A stretch of 30,693 nucleotides of DNA from CAYRNC01 sp964425645. GTDB lineage: Bacteria; Bacillota; Clostridia; Peptostreptococcales; Anaerovoracaceae. The stretch lies in contig CAYRNC010000014.1 of the NCBI GenBank assembly GCA_964425645.1, forward strand, positions 1-30,693. The letters are read 5' to 3'. Positions 15,815-23,272 of this stretch are shown piece by piece (within the stretch, counting starts at the first letter, position 1; every line of letters starts with the position of its first letter). The notes beneath the pieces were generated by a model, which worked only from the letters and a program-made list of their open reading frames with translations, searched no databases and was not told the DNA's origin. Position numbers and translations under genes: made by a program.

Positions 15815-16914
15815 CTGTTTTTCAGTATCTTTGCAATCCTTTCCGAAGCCTTGCCGTCTCCGTAAGGGTTTACCGCCTGCGCCATCTTTTGATAGAGGCT
15901 CAAATCAGTCAGCAGAGCTTTTGCCATCTCATAAATTGTCTCTTTTTTGGTTCCTGCAAGCCTGACCGTTCCGGCAGCAACCGCTTCCGGGCGCTCAGTC
16001 TCTTGCCTTACAACGAGAACCGGCTTTCCTAAGGAGGGCGCCTCCTCCTGCATCCCTCCGGAATCGGTTATTATAAAGTAGGATTGAGCCATGAGATTGA
16101 CAAAGGGCTGATATTTTAAAGGACCTATCAAGTGAACCCTTTTTATATTTCCCAGTATCAAGTCGGCTGCGCGCCTGACCTTCGGATTCATATGCACAGG
16201 ATAAACAATTTCAACATCATCAAATTCTTCAGCCAGATCCTTTATGGCACTGAAAATGCTTTTCATGTTTTCTCCCAGATTTTCTCTCCTATGACAGGTC
16301 ACGGTTATGATCCTTTTTTCCGAAAAATCTATCTCCGACAGAGGTTTATCCGTGAACCTGTAAGGCTTGCCGACAACCTCCAAAAGCGCATCTATAACGG
16401 TATTTCCCGTCACAAAGATTTTTTCCGGACATATGCCCTCAGCCAATAGATTTTCCCGGTTTTGCTTTGTCGGCGCGAAATGAATATCCGCCAACCGACC
16501 TGTCATGACCCTGTTCATTTCCTCGGGAAAAGGCGAATATTTATCATAAGTTCTAAGTCCTGCCTCCACATGGCCCACCGCAATCTTGTTGTAAAAGGCC
16601 GCCAACGCGGTAGCAAAGGTGGTGGTCGTATCCCCGTGTACCAAGACCATATCCGGCCTTTCCCTTTCGAGCACAACCTCCATTCCAAGAATAACATTGG
16701 TCGTGATTCGACTGACACTTTGATTTGGTTTCATAATATTAAGATCATAATCGGGGGTCAGTTCAAACAGATCCAGAACCTGATCCAGCATCTCCCTGTG
16801 CTGGGCTGTTACACAAAGTATCGATGCTATATCTTTTTCCTTTTGAAGTCTTTTCACCAAAGGAGCCATCTTGATGGCTTCCGGTCTGGTGCCAAATACA
16901 GTCATTATCCTCAT
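15802..16914 (-). CDS. wecB: UDP-N-acetylglucosamine 2-epimerase
   Basis: Non-hydrolysing epimerase converting UDP-GlcNAc to UDP-ManNAc, 370 aa. Conserved segments are intact: TVFGTRPEAIKMAPLVK at the N-terminus, VHGDTTTTFATALAAFYN, VGHVEAGLRTYDKYSPFPEEMNR, and the nucleotide-binding TDSGGMQEEAPSLGKPVLVVRQETERPEAV near residues 287-316. UDP-ManNAc feeds the linkage unit of teichoic-acid-like and secondary wall polymers. It overlaps the upstream TagO/WecA-like gene by 4 bases and the downstream MATE gene by 13. The pairing with a GlcNAc-1-phosphate transferase supports a role in wall-polymer synthesis, possibly the polymer that anchors SLH proteins. Confidence 0.95.
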   Translation of the reverse strand: MRIMTVFGTRPEAIKMAPLVKRLQKEKDIASILCVTAQHREMLDQVLDLFELTPDYDLNIMKPNQSVSRITTNVILGMEVVLERERPDMVLVHGDTTTTFATALAAFYNKIAVGHVEAGLRTYDKYSPFPEEMNRVMTGRLADIHFAPTKQNRENLLAEGICPEKIFVTGNTVIDALLEVVGKPYRFTDKPLSEIDFSEKRIITVTCHRRENLGENMKSIFSAIKDLAEEFDDVEIVYPVHMNPKVRRAADLILGNIKRVHLIGPLKYQPFVNLMAQSYFIITDSGGMQEEAPSLGKPVLVVRQETERPEAVAAGTVRLAGTKKETIYEMAKALLTDLSLYQKMAQAVNPYGDGKASERIAKILKNRCRR

Positions 16915-17969
16915 TCTTTTTCCTTCTTTGTACCGTTTAGGGGCTTTCCTATACCCTGATCCTTAGCAAATACATAGATCAATGTAGCAGCAACACATAC
17001 AAGCAAAGCGGCATCCACAAAAAGATCCCGACTTATTAAAATAGCGGCAACACCCATTATGCCGCTTATGCAATAAAGAGTAAGAACTGTGCGTTTATGT
17101 CCCATTCCCACCCTGAGTATCAGATGATGAACATGATTTTTATCCGCTTCCATAATGGGCCTGCGGTTGATAAGGCGGCGAAAAATTGCAAAAGCCGTAT
17201 CAAAAATAGGCAGTGCCAATGCGAATACAGGGAGGATCGTGGCGATGACAGTAGCTCCTTTCATCGGACTCATAACTGAAATTGAGGCTATCATAAATCC
17301 CAGATAAAGGGCCCCGCCGTCCCCCATAAAAATTCTGGCGGGATAAAAATTAAAAGGTAGAAATCCCAGACAACCTCCGGCCAGAGCCACAAACGCCATG
17401 CACACTTCATACCTTTGACCTATGAAAGCGATGTAGGCGATAACGAGGGTCGCTATAAAAGATACTCCCGCCGCAAGACCGTCAAGGCCGTCAATCAGAT
17501 TAATTGTATTAGTAATGCCAACTATCCACAACACCGTTATGAGCAGACTGACAATCACCGGAAATTCGATGATACCCGGCCCAAAAGGATCGCCGACAAA
17601 GGATATCCTGACGGAAAAAGCATAAAGAATCAAGGCGCAGACGATTTGACCCAAAAGCTTAATTTTTGCAGACAGCCCTCTTATATCATCCGCTATTCCC
17701 ATGGCCAATATTAAAGTAGCTCCGATCCAAATACCCTTTATGCGCACATCTGCACCGCCGGGTAAAAACAGAAGCATCGCCGCCATGCTGCCAAAATAAA
17801 TGGCAATGCCCCCAAATCTGGGCATCGTCCTGTCATGCACCCTTCTGTCATCTTTCGGTATATCCAAGGCCCCGATTTTCGGCGCTATTTTGATCGCTAA
17901 AGGAGTCATGACGAAGGCAATGGCAAATGCCGTTAAAAAGACTAGCGCTATCGACTGCAACATATTCAA
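16911..17969 (-). CDS. Undecaprenyl-phosphate GlcNAc-1-phosphate transferase (TagO/WecA-like)
   Basis: Polytopic membrane transferase that loads GlcNAc-1-phosphate onto undecaprenyl phosphate, 352 aa with about eleven helices. It belongs to the MraY/WecA family: PKDDRRVHDRTMPRFGGIAIY near the N-terminus, MGIADDIRGLSAKIKLLGQ, NTINLIDGLDGLAAG and FMGDGGALYLGF carry the conserved Asp residues, and DKNHVHHLILRVGMGHKR holds the WecA-type histidine motif that sets it apart from MraY. It lies between a dCMP deaminase gene and wecB, overlapping each by 4 bases. It initiates the lipid-linked wall polymer for which the next gene supplies ManNAc. Confidence 0.92.
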   Translation of the reverse strand: MNMLQSIALVFLTAFAIAFVMTPLAIKIAPKIGALDIPKDDRRVHDRTMPRFGGIAIYFGSMAAMLLFLPGGADVRIKGIWIGATLILAMGIADDIRGLSAKIKLLGQIVCALILYAFSVRISFVGDPFGPGIIEFPVIVSLLITVLWIVGITNTINLIDGLDGLAAGVSFIATLVIAYIAFIGQRYEVCMAFVALAGGCLGFLPFNFYPARIFMGDGGALYLGFMIASISVMSPMKGATVIATILPVFALALPIFDTAFAIFRRLINRRPIMEADKNHVHHLILRVGMGHKRTVLTLYCISGIMGVAAILISRDLFVDAALLVCVAATLIYVFAKDQGIGKPLNGTKKEKE

Positions 17970-18427
17970 TCCTTTTCCGCTTTCGGCGTAAGCATTTCAA
18001 TTTTCAGCCCCGCTTCAGACAGCATCTCAATTGCTAGTTCATCAGGATAGCCGGCCTTGACTACAATTCTTTTCAAACCTGCATTTATAATCATCTTTGC
18101 ACAAATAACGCAGGGTTGATTCGTGCAGTAAATAGTTCCCCCCGCAATACTTTGTCCAAGATGAGCTGCCTGGATAATGGCGTTTTGTTCTGCATGAAGG
18201 CCTCTGCAAAGTTCATGGCGCTGCCCGGACGGAACCTTAAGCTTGTCCCTGAGGCAGCCCCTGGTATCGCAGTGCTCAATGCCCGTAGGGACACCGTTGT
18301 AACCCGTAGCCATAATCCTTTTATCCTTTACTATAACGGCACCTACATGGCGCCTTATGCATGTCGAACGTTTTTCCGCCACCTTCGCCATCTGCATAAA
18401 ATATTCATCCCAGCCCGGCCGATCCAT
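17966..18427 (-). CDS. Deoxycytidylate (dCMP) deaminase, ComEB-like
   Basis: Zinc-dependent deaminase converting dCMP to dUMP for thymidylate synthesis, 153 aa. The catalytic motif is GLHAEQNAI, with zinc ligand His78 and proton-shuttling Glu80; PCVIC supplies Cys106 and Cys109. CIRRHVGAVIVKDKRI and GIEHCDTRGCLRDKLKVPSGQRHELC match the ComEB/dCMP-deaminase subgroup, including the extra cysteines expected to bind a second zinc. It begins 21 bases after metH with a strong GGAAGGAG ribosome site and overlaps the wall-polymer transferase by 4 bases. Grouping of this gene with tagO and wecB near an atp operon is common in Clostridia. Confidence 0.93.
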   Translation of the reverse strand: MDRPGWDEYFMQMAKVAEKRSTCIRRHVGAVIVKDKRIMATGYNGVPTGIEHCDTRGCLRDKLKVPSGQRHELCRGLHAEQNAIIQAAHLGQSIAGGTIYCTNQPCVICAKMIINAGLKRIVVKAGYPDELAIEMLSEAGLKIEMLTPKAEKD

Positions 18428-18448
18428 GATTCTCCTTCCTGCAGCCTG

Positions 18449-20827
18449 TCACTGCCCCCTGAACAGCCCGTTTGCCACTCTGACGCCGTCCATGGCATCC
18501 TTGCAGTAATAATCCGCACCGATATCTTTTGCATATTCAGGATTTAAAACGGCTCCGCCGACAGCAACTTTACAGCGTAGGCCCGCATCCTTCAATGCCT
18601 GAATTGTGGCTTTCATGTTAAGTACGGTGGTAGTCATCAAAGCAGACAGGCCCACCAGCTTTATATCCTCCTCCAAGGCGGTTTTGACAATAAGTTCGAT
18701 ATCCGTATCCTTGCCCAGATCTATAATTTTGTATCCGTAATTCTCAAGCATCACCTTTACTATGTTTTTCCCTATGTCGTGAATATCCCCCTTCACGGTA
18801 GCCAGAATAATTTTCCCGTAGCACAGGTCCTCACCTGCGGTTTTCATGGCCTCTTTTAAAACAACGAAGGAAGCCCTCACCGTATCGGCAGATCTGACCA
18901 GCTGAGGAAGGAATATATCCCCCTTCTCATATTGATCGCCGACAATTGTAAGTGCAGGTATAATTATTTTTTCAACTATATCGAGAGGCTTTCGGGTTTT
19001 CAAAAGTCCATAAGTGGCTGTCTTGGCTAGATCGGTATGTCCGTCTATAATTATATCCTCAAGCCCCATTTCTGCAGTTTTCTGCTTTACGGCGGATTCC
19101 TGTTTCCCGCCGTATTGGGAAATATATTCCTTGCAATCTTCATCCTTCCCTGACAGGGCTTCAAAAGCCCGAACAGCATCCATGAATTCCGGCACCGAAG
19201 GATCAATTATCGGAAGCGATAGCCCCGCTTCCAAAGCCATTGTAAGGAATGCTTGATTGATCAGTTTTCTGTTCGGAAGGCCAAAAGAAACATTGCTGAT
19301 CCCTAAGACAGTATTGACCCCAAATTGTTCCCTGCCCTTTTTAACGGCCTTCAACGTATCGGTCCCCGCATTTTGATCAGCCGATACGGTAAGGGTTAAG
19401 CAGTCAAGCAGTATCCGCTCTCTTCCGATTCCGTATTTTTCCGCCTCCTGCATGATTCGTTTCGCGATTTCCAGGCGTTCCTGCTCATCTGCCGGCAACC
19501 CCTTATCGTCCAACGTCAGCGCTATGACATTTGTTCCATACTTCTTCACTATCGGAAACACCTTGTCCATCACTTCCTGTTTACCGTTGACAGAGTTTAA
19601 TATGGGTTTTCCATTGCAGATCCGTGCGGCAGCCTCAAGGACCCCGGGATCGGCGCTGTCAATTTGTAAAGGCGCATCTGTAACGGCTGAGATATGGCGG
19701 ACCGCTTTTTCCATCATCGTTTTTTCATCTATCTCAGGAAGCCCTACATTGACATCAAGAATGTCTGCTCCCGCTTTGACCTGATCTAACGCTTCTTTTT
19801 CGATGTATATCAGATCTTCGGATTTTAAGGCCTCCTTAAGAAGCTTTTTCCCGGTAGGATTTATACGCTCTCCTATTACATGAATCCGCTCGCCAATGAC
19901 GACCGTCCTTGTACCGGAGCTGGCGGCGGTAAATGGTCCGCCATAATCCTTTGGAAGGAAATAACCTTCGATATTTTTTGCATAAGAGGCAAGCCTTCTT
20001 ATATATTCCGGATCGGTACCGCAACAACCCCCTACTATGCGGGCCCCCGCATCGATCATCTCTTTCATTGTCTTTAAGAATTCTTCCGCCCCCACGTCAA
20101 AGACTGTTTTTGTCCCCTCTATTCGCGGAAGTCCCGCGTTAGGCTGCACAAGCACAGGAAGTTTCGACCAACGAAGCATTTCTAATACAAAAGGAGCCAT
20201 TTGTGAAGGGCCGAGGGAGCAATTGATCCCCAGGGCATCGATTCCCAGGTCCTGCAGTATATTAACCGCAGTAAGAGGATCGGTTCCCATAAGCGTCCTG
20301 CCATCCTCCTGAAAACTTACCGAGCAGAATATTGGAAGATCTGTAAGCCCCCTCGCTGTTATTACAGCGGCCTTCAATTCATGAATATCGGTGAAAGTCT
20401 CAAAGACGAACAGATCGACCCCCTCCCGTATTCCCGCTTTAATCTGCTGGCTGAATAACAAACAAGCCTCATCAAAAGATAAAGCACCCGTGGGCTCCAT
20501 AAGTTTTCCTATGGGAGCTACGTCCAAAGCAGTCCAGACCGCACCCGCTTTCCTTGAAATGGCTACAGCCCGGGCTATCACACTATCCACATCATATCCT
20601 GTTTTAGAAAGCTTATAGCTATTTGCCCCGAAGGTGTTTGTACATACAAAATCGCTTCCCGCATCCAAATAACCCTTGTGTATTTTTTCTACTACAAGAG
20701 GATGCATAAAGTTCAGCACCTCAGGCAGCACATCTCCGTAGCCGTACCGCTCCAACATCGTTCCCATGGCGCCGTCGCCGACGATAATGCGTTTTTTCAG
20801 TTCTTCGCGGATGCTGTGCCCTTTCAT
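18449..20827 (-). CDS. metH: Cobalamin-dependent homocysteine methyltransferase, no reactivation domain (MetH-like)
   Basis: Transfers a methyl group from 5-methyltetrahydrofolate to homocysteine via cobalamin, 792 aa. Domain order: homocysteine-binding barrel (about 1-300) with zinc ligands in GINCSLG and GGCCGTD; pterin-binding barrel (about 315-580) with VIGERINPTGKK and LDVNVGLPEID; then cap and B12-binding domains (about 610-792) with the histidine motif GDIHDIGKNIV and GLSALMTTT. E. coli MetH is about 1,230 aa; the C-terminal S-adenosylmethionine reactivation domain is missing here, as in many anaerobes, so reduction of the cofactor must use another protein. The start of the pterin domain has a tandem VIGERIH-VIGERIN. 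metF lies 15 bases upstream and makes its substrate. Confidence 0.93.
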   Translation of the reverse strand: MKGHSIREELKKRIIVGDGAMGTMLERYGYGDVLPEVLNFMHPLVVEKIHKGYLDAGSDFVCTNTFGANSYKLSKTGYDVDSVIARAVAISRKAGAVWTALDVAPIGKLMEPTGALSFDEACLLFSQQIKAGIREGVDLFVFETFTDIHELKAAVITARGLTDLPIFCSVSFQEDGRTLMGTDPLTAVNILQDLGIDALGINCSLGPSQMAPFVLEMLRWSKLPVLVQPNAGLPRIEGTKTVFDVGAEEFLKTMKEMIDAGARIVGGCCGTDPEYIRRLASYAKNIEGYFLPKDYGGPFTAASSGTRTVVIGERIHVIGERINPTGKKLLKEALKSEDLIYIEKEALDQVKAGADILDVNVGLPEIDEKTMMEKAVRHISAVTDAPLQIDSADPGVLEAAARICNGKPILNSVNGKQEVMDKVFPIVKKYGTNVIALTLDDKGLPADEQERLEIAKRIMQEAEKYGIGRERILLDCLTLTVSADQNAGTDTLKAVKKGREQFGVNTVLGISNVSFGLPNRKLINQAFLTMALEAGLSLPIIDPSVPEFMDAVRAFEALSGKDEDCKEYISQYGGKQESAVKQKTAEMGLEDIIIDGHTDLAKTATYGLLKTRKPLDIVEKIIIPALTIVGDQYEKGDIFLPQLVRSADTVRASFVVLKEAMKTAGEDLCYGKIILATVKGDIHDIGKNIVKVMLENYGYKIIDLGKDTDIELIVKTALEEDIKLVGLSALMTTTVLNMKATIQALKDAGLRCKVAVGGAVLNPEYAKDIGADYYCKDAMDGVRVANGLFRGQ

Positions 20828-20842
20828 ATTTTACCTCTTTAT

Positions 20843-21733
20843 CTACTGCTGCAAATTCCTTATATTCTCTATGTTCTTCAGTATTCTTCTTGCGGTATCG
20901 GCCTTGTTCATGGTGTAAAGATGTATACCCCTTGCACCGTAGGCCATCAGATCGATTATCTGTTCTATGGCATAGGCTTCCCCCGCTTCCTTAAGTGCCG
21001 CCGGATTATCCTCGTAACGGTCCAATATTCTTTGGAATTTCGGTGGAATGACACAGCCAGCAAGTTTAGTTATCCTAAGAATCTGATTTTTGTTCAAAAC
21101 CGGGATAATTCCGGCAGAAACAGGAACATCGATACCTGCCAGATCAATCTCATCCAGAAACCGGTAAAAAAGCTCATTGTCAAAGAACAGCTGGGTGATG
21201 AGAAAATCCACCCCTCTGTCAACCTTTTCTTTAAGATATTTTATATCCTTAACCTTGTTCTCGCAATCTACATGGCCTTCCGGGTAGCATGCGGCTCCTA
21301 TAGAAAAATCCCCTGAAATGCGAACATCTGAAATGAGATCAGCAGCATGCTCATAGTGAAGAGGGTGGGGAAACTCGAAATCGGGATCCTCGGGGATATC
21401 TCCTCTCATCGCCAAAATATTCTCTATCCCACCTCTTTTCATGTCGGAAACGATCTTTTCCACCTGATCCCTGGTGGCAGAAATACACGTTAAATGGGCA
21501 AGACTTTCTATTTTGTATGTATTTTTGATTTTTTTTGCAATCTCAACGGTTCGGTCTTTTGCTTTGCCGCCGGCACCGTACGTCACGCTTATAAAATCAG
21601 GAGACAGACCGGACAGTTCCTCCAGCGTTTTGTAAATGCCTTCTACCGGTGCACCGATTTTCGGGGGGAATATCTCCAAAGACACTACAGTTTTTTTCTT
21701 TTCAAACATATCCTTTATTTTCATTTTAGCCAA
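20843..21733 (-). CDS. metF: Methylenetetrahydrofolate reductase
   Basis: Reduces 5,10-methylene- to 5-methyltetrahydrofolate, a TIM-barrel flavoprotein of 296 aa. Family features are SLEIFPPK with the catalytic Glu near residue 20, DFISVTYGAGG, LAHLTCISATRDQV, ILAMRGDIPED and DFLITQLFFDN. The length is that of the single-domain bacterial enzyme. In anaerobes it may be driven by NADH or ferredoxin; no partner subunit such as MetV or RnfC2 is next to it. Its start overlaps truA by 13 bases and metH begins 15 bases downstream, so the two steps of methionine methyl supply are made from one transcript. Confidence 0.94.
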   Translation of the reverse strand: MAKMKIKDMFEKKKTVVSLEIFPPKIGAPVEGIYKTLEELSGLSPDFISVTYGAGGKAKDRTVEIAKKIKNTYKIESLAHLTCISATRDQVEKIVSDMKRGGIENILAMRGDIPEDPDFEFPHPLHYEHAADLISDVRISGDFSIGAACYPEGHVDCENKVKDIKYLKEKVDRGVDFLITQLFFDNELFYRFLDEIDLAGIDVPVSAGIIPVLNKNQILRITKLAGCVIPPKFQRILDRYEDNPAALKEAGEAYAIEQIIDLMAYGARGIHLYTMNKADTARRILKNIENIRNLQQ

Positions 21734-22548
21734 CCCTCCTGTAACCTATTCTCTTCGCTTATCATTGTTCCCGTATCGTAATAGACCTTTGTAAGATATA
21801 ATCCTCCGGGGGGGGCCGTATGACCCGCATTTCTCCTGTCGAGGCTTGCAATTATTTTTGGGAGACAGTCTTTAGGCATTTTTCCCGCGCCTATATCCAC
21901 AAGGGTCCCCATGATGATCCTGACCATATTGTAAAGGAATCCGTCCCCGGTAATCTCTGCGACGATCATCTTATCCGGACCCACTAAAATTTCTTCATAA
22001 ATCCCTGCCCGATAAATCCTTCGGACGGTGGATTCCATCTGTTTGCCCCCGGAAGCCATAAACGCCTTAAAATCCTGTTTTCCGATTAGATAATGTACCG
22101 CCTCCTGCATGACCTCCGTATCAAGAGGTATTTTAACATAATAGCTGTAATTACGCCCCATTATATCAGGATCTTTTGCATTGCGTATAACATATCTGTA
22201 GGTTTTCCCCATGCAGCTGAACCTGGCATGGAAATCCAACGGAACATCTTCCGCTTTAACTATGCGCACATCGCCTGCCGCAAATTCACCCCTGCCGGAC
22301 AGAATATTGTTTGCGGCTATAGGGATTCTATCGGTCGGAATATAAAAACTGCCGCAGAAGGTAGCCTTTTGATCCCTTGCATGTACCCCTTTGTCGGTAC
22401 GACCGGCTCCTTCAAGAATCACGTTACTGCCCGTAATTAAAGAGAGCACTCGCTCAAGCTCTCCCTGCACCGTTCTCCTTTCAGGCTGCCTTTGCCATCC
22501 GGAAAAGGAGCTGCCGTCGTATTCTATAGTTAGCAGTATATTCTTCAT
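21721..22548 (-). CDS. truA: tRNA pseudouridine synthase A
   Basis: Makes pseudouridine at positions 38-40 of the tRNA anticodon stem, 275 aa. The catalytic Asp is in GAGRTDKGVHARDQ (around residue 54), and YDGSSFSGWQRQP at the N-terminus and GDGFLYNMVRIIMGTLVDIGAG near residue 205 are standard TruA motifs. I chose the ATG at 22548, with AGGG nine bases upstream. The open frame continues to a TTG at 22569, but the predicted transcription start falls almost on that codon, so the longer form is unlikely; ATG 22557 remains possible. It is the first gene of a seven-gene operon that continues through metF and metH. Confidence 0.94.
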   Translation of the reverse strand: MKNILLTIEYDGSSFSGWQRQPERRTVQGELERVLSLITGSNVILEGAGRTDKGVHARDQKATFCGSFYIPTDRIPIAANNILSGRGEFAAGDVRIVKAEDVPLDFHARFSCMGKTYRYVIRNAKDPDIMGRNYSYYVKIPLDTEVMQEAVHYLIGKQDFKAFMASGGKQMESTVRRIYRAGIYEEILVGPDKMIVAEITGDGFLYNMVRIIMGTLVDIGAGKMPKDCLPKIIASLDRRNAGHTAPPGGLYLTKVYYDTGTMISEENRLQEGWLK

Positions 22549-22574
22549 CCCATCCATCCCTATATCCAAACTTT

Positions 22575-22580
22575 ACTATA
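22575..22580 (-). promoter_or_regulatory. Extended -10 promoter of the truA operon
   Basis: TATAGT on the minus strand is preceded by TGC, giving the extended -10 form. The -35 is poor (TTGCGA lies 15 bases upstream), as is common with extended -10 promoters. The start point would be near 22568, about 20 bases before the chosen truA ATG. Confidence 0.6.
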
Positions 22581-22682
22581 GCACAAAATCATAAATCGCA
22601 AAAGACTGTGAAAAACAAAAGGGAAAGCCGGCCGGTTTCATAAAACATACCATCGATTTACAATTCTCCGTACATGACATAA

Positions 22683-22699
22683 TTTGTCGAAATTCGTCA
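22683..22699. promoter_or_regulatory. Candidate inverted pair of Spo0A boxes
   Basis: The plus strand reads TTTGTCGAA at 22683-22691, matching the Spo0A box consensus TTTGTCRAA in full. One base later, TTCGTCA (22693-22699) is TGACGAA on the minus strand, matching the TGNCGAA core. A weaker match (TATGTCGAT, minus strand, 7 of 9) lies at 22736-22744 and overlaps a candidate -35 region. The arrangement suggests binding by a Spo0A dimer, but short motifs in AT-rich DNA can arise by chance. Confidence 0.55.
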
Positions 22700-22730
22700 T
22701 AAAAATGAATAAAAAGTTCACTATATAACC

Positions 22731-22760
22731 TTTACATCGACATATCCTCTATTATATTAT
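22731..22760 (+). promoter_or_regulatory. Candidate promoter of the HPt gene
   Basis: TTTACA (22731-22736) is followed, after 18 bases, by TATTAT (22755-22760). A second possibility is a sigma-H-like pair, AGGCTAA (22776-22782) and GAAT (22797-22800) in an AACGAATTA context, which would suit a Spo0A-linked gene. Neither can be chosen from sequence alone. Confidence 0.35.
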
Positions 22761-22930
22761 TTTCATATCTCTTCAAGGCTAAAAGGCAGAAAAAACGAAT
22801 TAAAATGAGATTTTTGGCATAATTATTAATAAATAATCGATAATAGAGCATAATATCGTAAAATGACGGATATCCTGCGGCTGGACGGAACAAGATTCTT
22901 TACAAGAATTTCCCTACAGGAGGATTGCAG

Positions 22931-23272
22931 ATGCAGAAGTTTTACAATTATGATCCCTTTTCAGGAAAAGATGATGCCATTAACAATATGGGCGGTGCCG
23001 AGCAGCTTTACCACAAGTATGTAAAGCGCTTTCAAGTTAATCATCAGATGACAGGCACAAGGCTCACAAATTACATTGAAGACAACAATTATGAAAATGC
23101 CTATATCTTGGTTCATTCAGTACACGGTATAGCATTGACGCTGGGCATGATGGCACTTAGTCAGCAGGCATCGACTTTAGAAAATGCATTAAGAGAAGGT
23201 AGGTATAAAAACCTGCCTCCCCTTGTCAATTCATTTCAAGACGCATTGCATCACGTAATTCACTCTACATGA
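22931..23272 (+). CDS. Stand-alone HPt (histidine phosphotransfer) domain protein
   Basis: Small soluble protein, 113 aa, the only plus-strand gene in the window. Residues 15-33 (AINNMGGAEQLYHKYVKRF) resemble the first helix of HPt domains, and VHSVHGIALTLGMMALSQQASTLENALREG (61-90) matches the phospho-acceptor helix. His62 is the expected phosphorylation site, with Gly66 and Gly72 at the conserved spacing; the usual Lys three residues after the His is replaced by His65. No kinase or receiver domain is attached. HPt proteins pass phosphoryl groups between receiver domains in phosphorelays. The start is ATG 22931, with AGGAGG seven bases upstream; an in-frame TTG at 22925 lies too close to that site. 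Spo0A-box-like sequences upstream suggest a link to sporulation signalling, which is inference. Confidence 0.82.
   Translation: MQKFYNYDPFSGKDDAINNMGGAEQLYHKYVKRFQVNHQMTGTRLTNYIEDNNYENAYILVHSVHGIALTLGMMALSQQASTLENALREGRYKNLPPLVNSFQDALHHVIHST

Larger units (their letters stand above)
22549..22930. other. Divergent regulatory region between truA and the HPt gene
   Basis: About 380 AT-rich bases without a credible gene. It contains the truA promoter (22575-22580), an inverted pair of Spo0A-box-like sites (22683-22699), a possible third box (22736-22744), candidate plus-strand promoters, and a small inverted repeat ATTCTT-TAC-AAGAAT (22895-22909) just before the HPt ribosome site. The plus-strand leader would be unusually long, perhaps 120-170 bases. 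Confidence 0.7.

Noticed and set aside
20678..21316. Plus-strand frame of 212 codons across metH and metF
   Set aside because: It runs antisense to two well-conserved enzymes, and its composition is the mirror of their codons.
21721..22569. truA start at the TTG at 22569
   Set aside because: The extended -10 at 22575-22580 puts the transcript start almost on that codon, leaving no ribosome site.
22549..22930. A small RNA or tRNA gene in the largest intergenic region
   Set aside because: No cloverleaf, CCA end or strong hairpin with T-run was seen; the region is better explained as promoters and operator-like sites.
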